Shown here piece by piece: positions 43,509 to 51,493 of a stretch of 64,000 nt of DNA. Positions within the stretch are counted from its first letter, which is position 1, and every line of letters begins with the position of its first letter. The position numbers and the translations under genes are program-made. The notes beneath the pieces are model-generated. The model searched no databases and was not told where the DNA came from. It saw only the letters and a program-made list of their open reading frames with translations. Source of the stretch: Amycolatopsis sp. (GTDB lineage: Bacteria > Actinomycetota > Actinomycetes > Mycobacteriales > Pseudonocardiaceae); NCBI RefSeq assembly GCF_025464955.1, contig NZ_JAODNM010000045.1, forward strand, positions 1 through 64,000, written 5' to 3'.

Positions 43509-44348
43509 TCACCGCTGAACGACTACGGCGAGTACACCCGGCCCGGTGTGCGCCCCGATTACCGCGCCAATCTCGGACACCACGCAGCCCGACGCCGACG
43601 GCATGCGCGCTTCCAGCCGGTTCGCCAGTTCGACGGCGCGCTCGGGCGACGCGAGGTGGTGCACGGCGAGCTCGACCGGCTCGTCCGCACCCGCGAGAAC
43701 GGCCAGTTCCACCAGCCTCCCCACCGCCCGGTTCATCGTGCGGACCTTCTCCAGTGGCAGGATCCGGCCGTCGGACATGTGCAGCACGGGTTTGACCGCG
43801 AGGGCGGTACCGAGCAGTGCCGCGGCGGGACCGATGCGGCCTCCACGACGTAAGTGCTCAAGCGTTTCCACGACGAACAACGTCTCCGAACGTTTCGCCG
43901 TCTCCACGGCGACGGCTTCGACCTCTTCGCCCGAAGCGCCACCCATCGCCGCGGCCGCGGCGTGCAGGGCGGCGAACCCGAGCCCCATCGCGGTGGTGCG
44001 CGAGTCGACGATCCGCACCCTGTCCTGCCCGACCTCCTGCGCGGCCAGGACGGCGGCTTCCCACGTCCCGGACAGTTCACGGGACAGGTGGATCGACACG
44101 ACCGCCTCCGCCCCCGCGTCGAGCGCGGCGCGGAACTCCGCCACGAACTCGGCCGGAGTCGGCCGGGAGGTGGTGACGATCCGCCGCTGTCCCAGCGCTT
44201 CGGCGAGCGCGGCCGGGCCCACCTCGACCCCGTCGAGGGCGGTGACGCCGTCAATGAGGACGTGCAGGGGCACCACTCGGATGTGATGCCGGTCTGCGAA
44301 GCCCTCCGGCAGGTGGGCGGTGGAATCCGTGATTACGGCGACCGGCAC
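43509..44348 (-). CDS. DegV-family fatty-acid-binding protein
   Basis: A 279-aa DegV protein: VAVITDSTAHLPEGFADRHH at the start, VTTSRPTPAEF with the conserved TSxP lipid-head-binding Ser, then VSIHLSRELSGTWEAAVLAA and ETLEHLRRGGRIGPAAALLG. In other bacteria such proteins (FakB) present fatty acids to a kinase; no FakA is seen here. GTG start. It follows octT by 9 nt on the same strand, matching the Rv2417c position in M. tuberculosis. Confidence 0.9.
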   Translation of the reverse strand: MPVAVITDSTAHLPEGFADRHHIRVVPLHVLIDGVTALDGVEVGPAALAEALGQRRIVTTSRPTPAEFVAEFRAALDAGAEAVVSIHLSRELSGTWEAAVLAAQEVGQDRVRIVDSRTTAMGLGFAALHAAAAAMGGASGEEVEAVAVETAKRSETLFVVETLEHLRRGGRIGPAAALLGTALAVKPVLHMSDGRILPLEKVRTMNRAVGRLVELAVLAGADEPVELAVHHLASPERAVELANRLEARMPSASGCVVSEIGAVIGAHTGPGVLAVVVQR

Positions 44349-44357
44349 GCGGTCAGC

Positions 44358-45098
44358 CTACGTGGCGGGGCCGGGGGCGGTGGTGGGCAGGAGCGGGGCG
44401 ATCATCGCCGCCATCGCGGCACCGACCTCGGCATGACCGGCCCAGCCCCAGTGCATGCCGTCGGGGTTTCCCTGACCGCTCAGCACATGCGGGCCGACCA
44501 CTTCGGCCAGGTCGAGCAGCGGGACATCCGCGCGTCGCGCCCACGACGCCATGGCCGCCGCAGCCTGAGCCCGCGCCGTGTGCACGTAGCCGTAGGAGGC
44601 CGCCCGGTGCACCGCGGGAAGGGTGCCGACAATCGGCAACGACGGACGCAGCGCCCGCAAGGCCGAGACGCAGTCGTCGAGGTAACGCACGGTCAGCTTC
44701 GCCGGCAGCACCGTGGGCCGTCCGCGCATGGCGACGGCGAGACGCGGCTGAGCGAACTGGTAAGTACGGCGCGCCCAGCGCCGGAACGGGTCCGGGCGCA
44801 GGTATCGTAGCCCCTGCCGAAGGTAGGTGGGCAGAGGCGAGGGCAAGGTCTCCATGCTGCCGACCGCGAGGACGACGACGTCGGCACGTCGCACCTCGGC
44901 CCAGACGCGCGGGTCACCGGTCAACGACCACCACACGTCCCGTGCTGTCCAGCCGATGCCGGCGAACAGCTCCGCGCTGCCATCGAGACCGGCCGCGGCG
45001 AGGTTCGGCCAGATCCGCGGATCGTCGGCGGGATGACCATCGGCCGGGCCGTGGAAACTGAGCGAGTCGGAGAACACCAGCAGCCGCGGGGAGTCCAT
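44358..45098 (-). CDS. octT: SGNH-fold acyltransferase, probable diglucosylglycerate octanoyltransferase
   Basis: A 246-aa SGNH protein without signal peptide: VFSDSLSFHGP (nucleophile Ser), VVVLAVGSMETLPSPLPTYL (block III, with Gly-Ser-Met in place of GxND) and GNPDGMHWGWAGHAEVG (catalytic Asp/His). The M. tuberculosis homologue Rv2418c (OctT) octanoylates diglucosylglycerate in methylglucose lipopolysaccharide synthesis and is next to gpgP, as here. Starts 3 nt after the gpgP stop. Function is by synteny and motif. Confidence 0.7.
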   Translation of the reverse strand: MDSPRLLVFSDSLSFHGPADGHPADDPRIWPNLAAAGLDGSAELFAGIGWTARDVWWSLTGDPRVWAEVRRADVVVLAVGSMETLPSPLPTYLRQGLRYLRPDPFRRWARRTYQFAQPRLAVAMRGRPTVLPAKLTVRYLDDCVSALRALRPSLPIVGTLPAVHRAASYGYVHTARAQAAAAMASWARRADVPLLDLAEVVGPHVLSGQGNPDGMHWGWAGHAEVGAAMAAMIAPLLPTTAPGPAT

Positions 45099-45101
45099 AC
45101 G

Positions 45102-45716
45102 TCAGCCGGTCATCCCCGCGTTGTAGGCGAGCAGTCGCCAAGTGCCGTCGCGGAGACCGAGCTCGACCCAATGACAGTTCACGATGCCGCCGAGTGAGGA
45201 CCAGAGCTCCACCGGCAGGCCCAGCAACCGGCCGGTCAACGCGATGATCAGGCCGCCGTGCGTCGCGAGCAGCACGGTCTCGGCCGGTTCCTCGTCCGGG
45301 TGGGCCAGATCGAGCACGACCTCCTGCGCCCGGTCCGCGACGTCGATCCGCGACTCGCCGCCCGGTGGCGCCCAGGTGGAGTCGACACGCCAGGTGTTCC
45401 GCTCGCCTGGCCAGCGCTCGTCCACCTGCTCGCCGGTCAGCCCCTGCCACTCGCCTAGGTGGGTCTCACGCAGGCGCTTGTCGATGCGCAGCGGAACGCC
45501 CAATGCCTCGGTGAGCACCGTCGCGGTGTCGGTGGCGCGGTGCAGATCGGAGGCGATCACCAGGTCCGGCGAGAACCGTGCGAGCGCTGGCGCGGCGAAC
45601 CGCGCCTGGTTCCAGCCGACGGGCGTCAGCGCCGAGTCCAGATGGCCCTGCATCCGGCCGGCCGCGTTGTAGTCGGTCTCGCCGTGCCGCCACAGCACGA
45701 GCCGGCGCGGGGTCAT
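45102..45716 (-). CDS. gpgP: Histidine phosphatase, probable glucosyl-3-phosphoglycerate phosphatase
   Basis: A 204-aa phosphoglycerate-mutase-like phosphatase. The phospho-His is in LVLWRHGETDYNAAGRMQGH, the general acid Glu in RETHLGEWQGLTG, and the second His in LLATHGGLIIALTGRLLG. In mycobacteria this gene (Rv2419c) dephosphorylates glucosyl-3-phosphoglycerate, the second step of MGLP synthesis. Flanked by octT and rsfS as there. Its ATG overlaps the rsfS stop (ATGA at 45713). Confidence 0.78.
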   Translation of the reverse strand: MTPRRLVLWRHGETDYNAAGRMQGHLDSALTPVGWNQARFAAPALARFSPDLVIASDLHRATDTATVLTEALGVPLRIDKRLRETHLGEWQGLTGEQVDERWPGERNTWRVDSTWAPPGGESRIDVADRAQEVVLDLAHPDEEPAETVLLATHGGLIIALTGRLLGLPVELWSSLGGIVNCHWVELGLRDGTWRLLAYNAGMTG

Positions 45717-46114
45717 GGCAGGTCTTCCCCTTCGTCCTCTCCGTCCGCGATGAGCTCCAGGCCTTCGACCTCGATCGGCGGGCAGTCCTTCCAGAGCCGT
45801 TCCAGGCCGTAGAAGGACCGCTCCTCCTGGTGTTGCACGTGGACGACGACGTCGATGTAGTCGAGCAGCACCCAGCGCCCTTCGCGGGCTCCTTCGCGGC
45901 GGACCGGCTTGTGCCCGGCCAGTCGGAGCTTCTCCTCGACGTTGTCGACGATCGCGCCGACCAGGCGCTCGTTGGGCGCGGAGGCGATGACGAAGGCGTC
46001 GGTGATCACCAGCTGGTCGGAGACGTCCAGCACGACGACGTCGCTGGCCTTCTTTTCCGCCGCCGCGTGTGCGGCGGCTATGGCCAGCTCTCGTGCCTCG
46101 GACGTGGCTACCAC
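45713..46114 (-). CDS. rsfS: Ribosomal silencing factor RsfS
   Basis: A 133-aa protein binding L14 of the large subunit and blocking subunit joining in starvation. The conserved core is DVVVLDVSDQLVITDAFVIA, SAPNERLVGAIVDNVEEKL and WVLLDYIDVVVHVQHQEERS. An acidic tail (DGEDEGEDLP) follows. GTG 46114 has AAGGAG upstream; codons from 46264 to there lack homology. Operon nadD-rsfS-gpgP-octT-degV. Confidence 0.92.
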   Translation of the reverse strand: MVATSEARELAIAAAHAAAEKKASDVVVLDVSDQLVITDAFVIASAPNERLVGAIVDNVEEKLRLAGHKPVRREGAREGRWVLLDYIDVVVHVQHQEERSFYGLERLWKDCPPIEVEGLELIADGEDEGEDLP

Positions 46115-46160
46115 AGTGCTCCTTCGAATAGGGGGATTCGCCCGTTGAGAGTACCCGGGC

Positions 46161-46778
46161 TCACCGTCCATCCGTTCGGCCCGGTGCGGCCGGCGCACTG
46201 TAGAGGTGGAGTTTGTCGATGTAGCGGACCACGCCGTCGGGCATGAGGTACCAGACCGGCTCACCCCGTTCGACCCGGTCGCGGCACGCCGTCGAGGAGA
46301 TCGCCATCGCGGTGACCTCCACCAGGCTGACCTTGCCGCTGGGCAGATGGTTGTTGTTGAGCCGGTAACCCGGCCGGGTGACGCCGATGAAATGCGCGAA
46401 GGTGAACAGCTCGTCGGCGTTGTGCCAGGTGAGGATCTGCTCGAGCGCGTCGGCGCCGGTGATGAAGAACAGCTCGTCTTCGGGATACCGGGCGTGCAGC
46501 TCGCGCAGCGTGTCGACGGTGTAGGTCTGCCCGTCGCGGTCGATGTCCACGCGGCTGACCGAGAACACCGGGTTGGACGCGGTGGCGATCACCGTCATCA
46601 GGTACCGGTCCTCCGCGCGGGTGACCATCCGATCGGTCTTCTGGTACGGCTGCCCGGTCGGGACGAAGATCACCTCGTCGAGCGCGAACCGGGACTGGAC
46701 CTCGCTCGCGGCGACCAGGTGGCCGTGGTGCACGGGGTCGAAGGTGCCGCCCATGACCCCGATCCGGCGTGGTGACAT
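46161..46778 (-). CDS. nadD: Nicotinate-nucleotide adenylyltransferase
   Basis: A 205-aa nucleotidyltransferase joining NaMN and ATP to make NaAD in NAD synthesis. The HxGH motif is in [28 protein letters not shown] loop [20 protein letters not shown] and the [19 protein letters not shown] (SSTxxR) motif complete the active site. ATG 46778 is used; longer frame upstream lacks homology. First gene of the operon to degV. Confidence 0.93.
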   Translation of the reverse strand: MSPRRIGVMGGTFDPVHHGHLVAASEVQSRFALDEVIFVPTGQPYQKTDRMVTRAEDRYLMTVIATASNPVFSVSRVDIDRDGQTYTVDTLRELHARYPEDELFFITGADALEQILTWHNADELFTFAHFIGVTRPGYRLNNNHLPSGKVSLVEVTAMAISSTACRDRVERGEPVWYLMPDGVVRYIDKLHLYSAPAAPGRTDGR

Positions 46779-46840
46779 GAATGAGCAGCCTATACATCGG
46801 CGAAACGACGCCGGAGCGTTCCCAGCCAGACGGGTTCTTA

Positions 46841-46856
46841 AGTGACCTGGGTCACA
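46841..46856. promoter_or_regulatory. CRP/FNR-type binding site
   Basis: AGTGACCTGGGTCACA matches TGTGA-N6-TCACA at 9 of 10 fixed bases and is a near-perfect palindrome. It lies in the 172-bp gap between the divergent nadD and recQ genes, about 95 bp before recQ and 63 bp before nadD. Confidence 0.5.
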
Positions 46857-46950
46857 CTGATGACCGCTGGATCGCACGACTCGCCCTTTCGCGCCGCGAC
46901 TTCGCCCGCCGATGCCCGAATCGTCGGTCCCATGCGGTAGAGGTTGACCC

Positions 46951-49056
46951 GTGGACATAGATTCTCTGCGGCAACGAGCCGAATCCAAGCTGCGTGAACT
47001 GGCCGGCGACGCGGCGACCTTGCGCGAAGACCAGTGGACCGCGATCGAGGCGCTGGTGGCGCACCGCCGCCGCGCCCTCGTGGTGCAGCGCACCGGCTGG
47101 GGCAAGTCGGCGGTGTACTTCCTCGCCACAGCGCTGATCCGCGAGCAGGGCGGCGGGCCGACGGTGATCATCTCGCCACTGCTGGCGCTGATGCGCAACC
47201 AGATCTCCGCCGCGGCCCGCGCGGGCATCCACGCCGCCACGATGAACTCGGCCAACGCCCAGGACTGGGACGAGGTCCAGGCCGCCATCGCGGCCGGCGA
47301 GGTGGATGTGCTCCTGGTCAGCCCGGAACGGTTGAACAACCCCGACTTCCGCGACACCGTGCTGCCGAAGCTGACCGCGAGCGCGGGGCTGCTGGTGGTC
47401 GACGAAGCCCACTGCATCTCCGACTGGGGGCACGACTTCCGCCCGGACTACCGCCGCCTGCGCACCCTGCTGGGTGAACTTCCCGAAGGCGTCCCGGTAC
47501 TGGCCACCACGGCCACCGCGAACGACCGGGTGGCCACCGACGTCGCCGAGCAGCTGGGCATCGGCAACGGCTCGGACACCCTGGTGCTGCGGGGCACGCT
47601 GGACAGGGAGAGCCTGCACCTGGCGGTCTGCCGGCTACCCACGGCGCAGGCGCGGCTGGCCTGGCTGGCCGAGCACCTCGGCGAGCTCCCGGGCTCCGGG
47701 ATCATCTACACGCTGACCGTCGCCGCCGCGCACGACGTCGCGTCCCTGCTTAACGACCGCGGCTACCCGGTCGCGGCCTACACCGGTAAGACCGAGCCCG
47801 CCGAGCGGCAGGCGGCCGAGGACGATCTGCTGGCCAACCGCGTCAAGGCACTCGTCGCGACCTCCGCGCTCGGCATGGGCTTCGACAAGCCGGACCTCGG
47901 TTTCGTGATCCACCTCGGCGCGCCGTCCTCCCCCATCGCCTACTACCAGCAGGTCGGGCGTGCTGGGCGCGGCGTGGACCGGGCCGAGGTGATCCTGTTG
48001 CCGGGCCGGGAAGACGCCGAGATCTGGGAGTACTTCGGCTCGCTCGCCTTCCCCCCGGAGTCGCGGGTCACCCAGGTCCTCAACGCACTGTCCTATGCGG
48101 ACCGTCCACTTTCGACGGCCGCGCTCGAGCCGACGGTGGAACTGTCCCGGTCGCGCCTCGAGATGGTGCTCAAGGTGCTCGACGTCGACGGCGCGGTGCG
48201 CCGGGTGCGCGGCGGCTGGGAAAGCACCGGCCAGGACTGGCACTACGACGCGGAGCGCTACGAACGCGTTCGGCAGGCGAGGTCCACCGAGCAGGCCGCA
48301 ATGCTGGAGTACGTCGCCACCGAAGGCTGCCGGATGGAGTTCCTGCGCCGTCAGCTCGACGATCCGGAGGCGGTCCCGTGCGGCCGGTGCGACAACTGCA
48401 CCGGGCAGCGCTGGTCCACCGAGGTCTCGGCGGCGGTCGTGGACTCCACCGCCGAAAAGCTGCAGCGGCCGGGCATCGAGGTCGCGGCCCGCCGCCAGTG
48501 GCCGACGGGCATGGCGAAGCTCGAGGTCTCCTTGTCGGGCAAGATCGCCGCGGGCGAACAGGCGGAGCCGGGGCGCACCCTCGGCAGGCTGACCGACGTC
48601 GGCTGGGGTACCCGGCTGCGCGAGCTCGTCGGCACCAACGCCAAGGACGCACCCGTACCCGACTCGGTCTTCAAGGCGTGCATCGCGGTCCTCGCCTCGT
48701 GGAACTGGGCCGAACGGCCGGTGGCGGTGGTCGGCGTCCCGTCGGCCACCCGTCCCGAACTGGTCGGGGATCTGGCCCACCGGCTAGCGGACGTCGGCAG
48801 GCTGCGGTTCCTCGGCACGCTCGAGTCGGCAGGCGGCGCGCCCCGGCGCGCGAACAGCGCACAACGTCTGGCCGACCTCACACAGCGGCTGACCCTGCCC
48901 GCGGACGTCGCGGCAGCGGTCGCCGAAGCCGGTGGGCCGGTCCTCCTGGTCGACGACCTGGTCGACACCGGCTGGACCGTCACGGTCGCCACGCGGCTGC
49001 TCCGCCGGGCGGGAGCGTCCGCAGTGCTGCCGTTCGCCCTCGCGAGCACGTCATGA
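46951..49056 (+). CDS. RecQ-family ATP-dependent DNA helicase with C-terminal phosphoribosyltransferase-like segment
   Basis: A 701-aa superfamily 2 helicase. Motif 0/[14 protein letters not shown] and [20 protein letters not shown]-type motif [22 protein letters not shown], and motif [19 protein letters not shown] are RecQ-like. A zinc-binding Cys set ([10 protein letters not shown] ... CGRCDNC) closes the RecQ core near 482. The last 40 residues read [20 protein letters not shown], a PRPP-binding loop as in ComF-type phosphoribosyltransferases, within a larger domain from about 570. GTG 46951 has AGAGG 7 nt upstream. It should unwind DNA in repair; the extra domain's role is unknown. Confidence 0.88.
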   Translation: MDIDSLRQRAESKLRELAGDAATLREDQWTAIEALVAHRRRALVVQRTGWGKSAVYFLATALIREQGGGPTVIISPLLALMRNQISAAARAGIHAATMNSANAQDWDEVQAAIAAGEVDVLLVSPERLNNPDFRDTVLPKLTASAGLLVVDEAHCISDWGHDFRPDYRRLRTLLGELPEGVPVLATTATANDRVATDVAEQLGIGNGSDTLVLRGTLDRESLHLAVCRLPTAQARLAWLAEHLGELPGSGIIYTLTVAAAHDVASLLNDRGYPVAAYTGKTEPAERQAAEDDLLANRVKALVATSALGMGFDKPDLGFVIHLGAPSSPIAYYQQVGRAGRGVDRAEVILLPGREDAEIWEYFGSLAFPPESRVTQVLNALSYADRPLSTAALEPTVELSRSRLEMVLKVLDVDGAVRRVRGGWESTGQDWHYDAERYERVRQARSTEQAAMLEYVATEGCRMEFLRRQLDDPEAVPCGRCDNCTGQRWSTEVSAAVVDSTAEKLQRPGIEVAARRQWPTGMAKLEVSLSGKIAAGEQAEPGRTLGRLTDVGWGTRLRELVGTNAKDAPVPDSVFKACIAVLASWNWAERPVAVVGVPSATRPELVGDLAHRLADVGRLRFLGTLESAGGAPRRANSAQRLADLTQRLTLPADVAAAVAEAGGPVLLVDDLVDTGWTVTVATRLLRRAGASAVLPFALASTS

Positions 49057-49149
49057 GGTGAGGCCGGGCACGCCGGGCGGGATCACCTTCCGCGCGAGGC
49101 CGGTTTCTGGCAGGGTGCCGTCACACTGATCACCAGCGTGGAGGTGCCT

Positions 49150-50439
49150 GTGGCCGAGTCGATCGCCATCAAACCGGCCCGGCACCGGTTGCCGGTCCGC
49201 ATCCTGGTCGCGGCGAGCGCGGGCAACGCGCTCGAGTGGTTCGACTGGACGATCTACGCGACGTTCAGCATCTACTTCGCCACGGCCTTCTTCCCGTCTG
49301 GCAACGACACCCTCGCGCAGATCAACACCTTCGCCACGTACGCGCTGGCGTTCTTCTTCCGCCCGCTCGGCGGGTTGCTGCTCGGCCGATTCGCCGATCT
49401 GAAGGGCCGGAAACCGGCGATGCTGCTCACCATCGTGCTGATGGCGGGCGGTTCCCTCGCGATCGCCGTCCTACCGACGTTCGGCCAGGTTGGTTGGCTG
49501 TCACCGATTCTGCTGCTCCTCGCGAGAGTCGCGCAGGGACTCTCGCTGGGAGGGGAGGTTTCGAACGCGTCGGCGTACCTGGGCGAAATCGCGCCGGCCG
49601 CACGTCGGGGCCGGTACTCGGCGTTCTTCTACATTTCCACCGGTTCCGCGGTGTTGCTGGCCTCGGTGATCGGCTTCGTCCTGTCGAAGACGATGGACAA
49701 GGCCGACCTGAACTCCTATGGCTGGCGGATCCCGTTCGTCGTCGGCGGGATGCTCGGTTTCGCCGGGTTCTGGCTTCGCCGGAGCCTGGCCGAGACCGAA
49801 CAGTTCGAACAGAACAAGGTGAAAGCCCAGAAAGTGCGCCGCCCCCTGCTGACGACAGTGCGTGAGCACCCGAAGGCCGTCGGCCAGCTCGTCGGCTTCA
49901 CCATGCTCTCGACCCTTTGCTACTACACGTTTTTCAGCGCGCTGACGCCGTTCGCGGTGAAGACCCGCAAGGCCGACGCCGACGACGTCTTCCTCGCGCT
50001 GTCCATCGCGACGGCGTTGTTCGTGCTCCTGCAGTACCCGATGGGCGCACTAGCCGACCGCATCGGCCGCAAACCCCAGCTCCTCGTCTGGTCGGCGGCC
50101 ATGGCCATCGTGATCGTGCCGCTGTCGTACCTGGTCAAACCCGGGCTGGGCGGCCTGCTCGTGGTGTTCTGCGTGGGCCTGGTGCTGTACACGGCGATGA
50201 CCTCGGTCGCGCCGGCGATCATGAGCGAGCTGTTCCCGACCGAACTGCGCGGTATCGGGATCGGCGCCTGGTACAACCTGACGGTCGCCGTCTTCGGCGG
50301 GACCGCGCCCCTGGTGATCAGCGCCCTCGCCGGTGCCGGGGCGTCGACGGTCTTCTTTTACTACGTCGCCGCCTGTGCCGCGATCTCGTTCTTCGTCATC
50401 CTCCGCCTGCCCGAAACCCGGGGCGCCGAGCTCACCTGA
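49150..50439 (+). CDS. MFS transporter, metabolite:H+ symporter (MHS) type
   Basis: A 429-aa transporter with 12 predicted helices. NALEWFDWTIYATFSIYFAT in helix 1 and GRFADLKGRKPAMLL between helices 2 and 3 are MHS/ShiA-like; a matching loop ALADRIGRKPQLLVW lies in the second half, and LFPTELRGIGIGAWYNLTVA near the end. Likely substrates are carboxylates or osmolytes taken up with protons. GTG 49150 is preferred (GGAGG 5 nt upstream) over GTG 49138. Confidence 0.88.
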   Translation: MAESIAIKPARHRLPVRILVAASAGNALEWFDWTIYATFSIYFATAFFPSGNDTLAQINTFATYALAFFFRPLGGLLLGRFADLKGRKPAMLLTIVLMAGGSLAIAVLPTFGQVGWLSPILLLLARVAQGLSLGGEVSNASAYLGEIAPAARRGRYSAFFYISTGSAVLLASVIGFVLSKTMDKADLNSYGWRIPFVVGGMLGFAGFWLRRSLAETEQFEQNKVKAQKVRRPLLTTVREHPKAVGQLVGFTMLSTLCYYTFFSALTPFAVKTRKADADDVFLALSIATALFVLLQYPMGALADRIGRKPQLLVWSAAMAIVIVPLSYLVKPGLGGLLVVFCVGLVLYTAMTSVAPAIMSELFPTELRGIGIGAWYNLTVAVFGGTAPLVISALAGAGASTVFFYYVAACAAISFFVILRLPETRGAELT

Positions 50440-50557
50440 CCCGAATCTCAGGGATGCCCCTGATTGCCGCGAGATCCCGGACGGGCTAAGTTTTGCTCAA
50501 GCGAGCAACAAACAGCTCAGCCAAGCAATCACCTTCGACGACTCCCTGGGGGATCTC

Positions 50558-51040
50558 GTGTCTACCACCACCAACACCCTGCTCAAACCGGTCATCACCG
50601 TGCTCTACCTCAACCTGGCGATCAGTTTCGTCCTGGCCGCGCTGACGTTCCTGCTGAAGAACAACATCCTCGACTACCAGGTCGCGAACCTGCCCGGGAT
50701 CGGCACCATGACCCCGGCCGACGCGGCCTCGTCCCGCCGGACCCTGGCAGACATCCTCTGGATCAGGCCGATCTCGGTACTCCTCATCTCGGTGATCTAC
50801 GTGCGCCTCGCGAGCCGACTGCACCTCGGCAGGCGCCGCACCTACATCCGCGTGCTGGTCATCGCCGTCGCGGGCTTTCTCGCCCTCGCCTATCTCGTCG
50901 CGAGCGCGCAGTTCCCGATGTGGATGCGAGTCGGCCAGGTCGTCCAGGCGCTGGTCCTGCTCGGTCTGCTGTTCGCCGTGACCCGCCGCGACGTGCGAAA
51001 CCACTTCAGCTCCGGCAAACCTGCGCCGACCACCGTCTGA
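50558..51040 (+). CDS. Four-helix integral membrane protein of unknown function
   Basis: A 160-aa protein with four hydrophobic segments (PVITVLYLNLAISFVLAALT, PISVLLISVIYVRLA, VLVIAVAGFLALAYLVA, VVQALVLLGLLFAV) and a short Ser/Pro-rich tail; no family is recognised. GTG 50558 is preceded by GGGGGA. It is followed after 14 nt by a gene for a small exported protein, so a two-gene operon is likely. Confidence 0.7.
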   Translation: MSTTTNTLLKPVITVLYLNLAISFVLAALTFLLKNNILDYQVANLPGIGTMTPADAASSRRTLADILWIRPISVLLISVIYVRLASRLHLGRRRTYIRVLVIAVAGFLALAYLVASAQFPMWMRVGQVVQALVLLGLLFAVTRRDVRNHFSSGKPAPTTV

Positions 51041-51054
51041 ACAGGAAAGCAGCC

Positions 51055-51456
51055 ATGACTACCCGACGAAACTTGCTCCGCGCCGGCGCGCTGGCGGCCA
51101 CCGGGATCGCGGCTTGGTTCGGCGCACCTCAGGACCTCGCGGCGATGGCCACCGAGACGTCTTCGATGGTGACGGTGACGCTCGGCGGACCCGGTGTTCC
51201 TCGGCACGAGTCCTTGCGGTTCTCCATCGACGACTCGTCGGTCGACAAACAGACTTGGGGCCGGATCACCCGCACCTTCGTCAAATTCACCCTCGACCTG
51301 GCGACTCCGGTCCCGCTGCAGAACCGGTTCATCACCGACGCGGACGCACTGACCCCGCACAACCGGTTCGCCGTGCACGAGCCGGCAGTGAGCCACCTCG
51401 GGTTTGTCCTCGACCCAAATCCGCTCGCGGACATCCTGACCTGCTCGTTACCCTGA
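51055..51456 (+). CDS. Small exported (Tat-like signal) protein of unknown function
   Basis: A 133-aa protein. The N-terminus TTRRNLLRAGALAATGIAAW has a twin-arginine-like pair before a hydrophobic stretch and the mature region (about 100 residues) is beta-rich (SMVTVTLGGPGVPRHESLRF, FVKFTLDLATPVPLQNRF). No domain is recognised. AGGA lies 8 nt before ATG 51055. Operon partner of the upstream membrane protein; both may act at the cell surface. Confidence 0.65.
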   Translation: MTTRRNLLRAGALAATGIAAWFGAPQDLAAMATETSSMVTVTLGGPGVPRHESLRFSIDDSSVDKQTWGRITRTFVKFTLDLATPVPLQNRFITDADALTPHNRFAVHEPAVSHLGFVLDPNPLADILTCSLP

Positions 51457-51493
51457 CGCCGACCATCTTCGGACGAAACGCAGGGAGAACACC

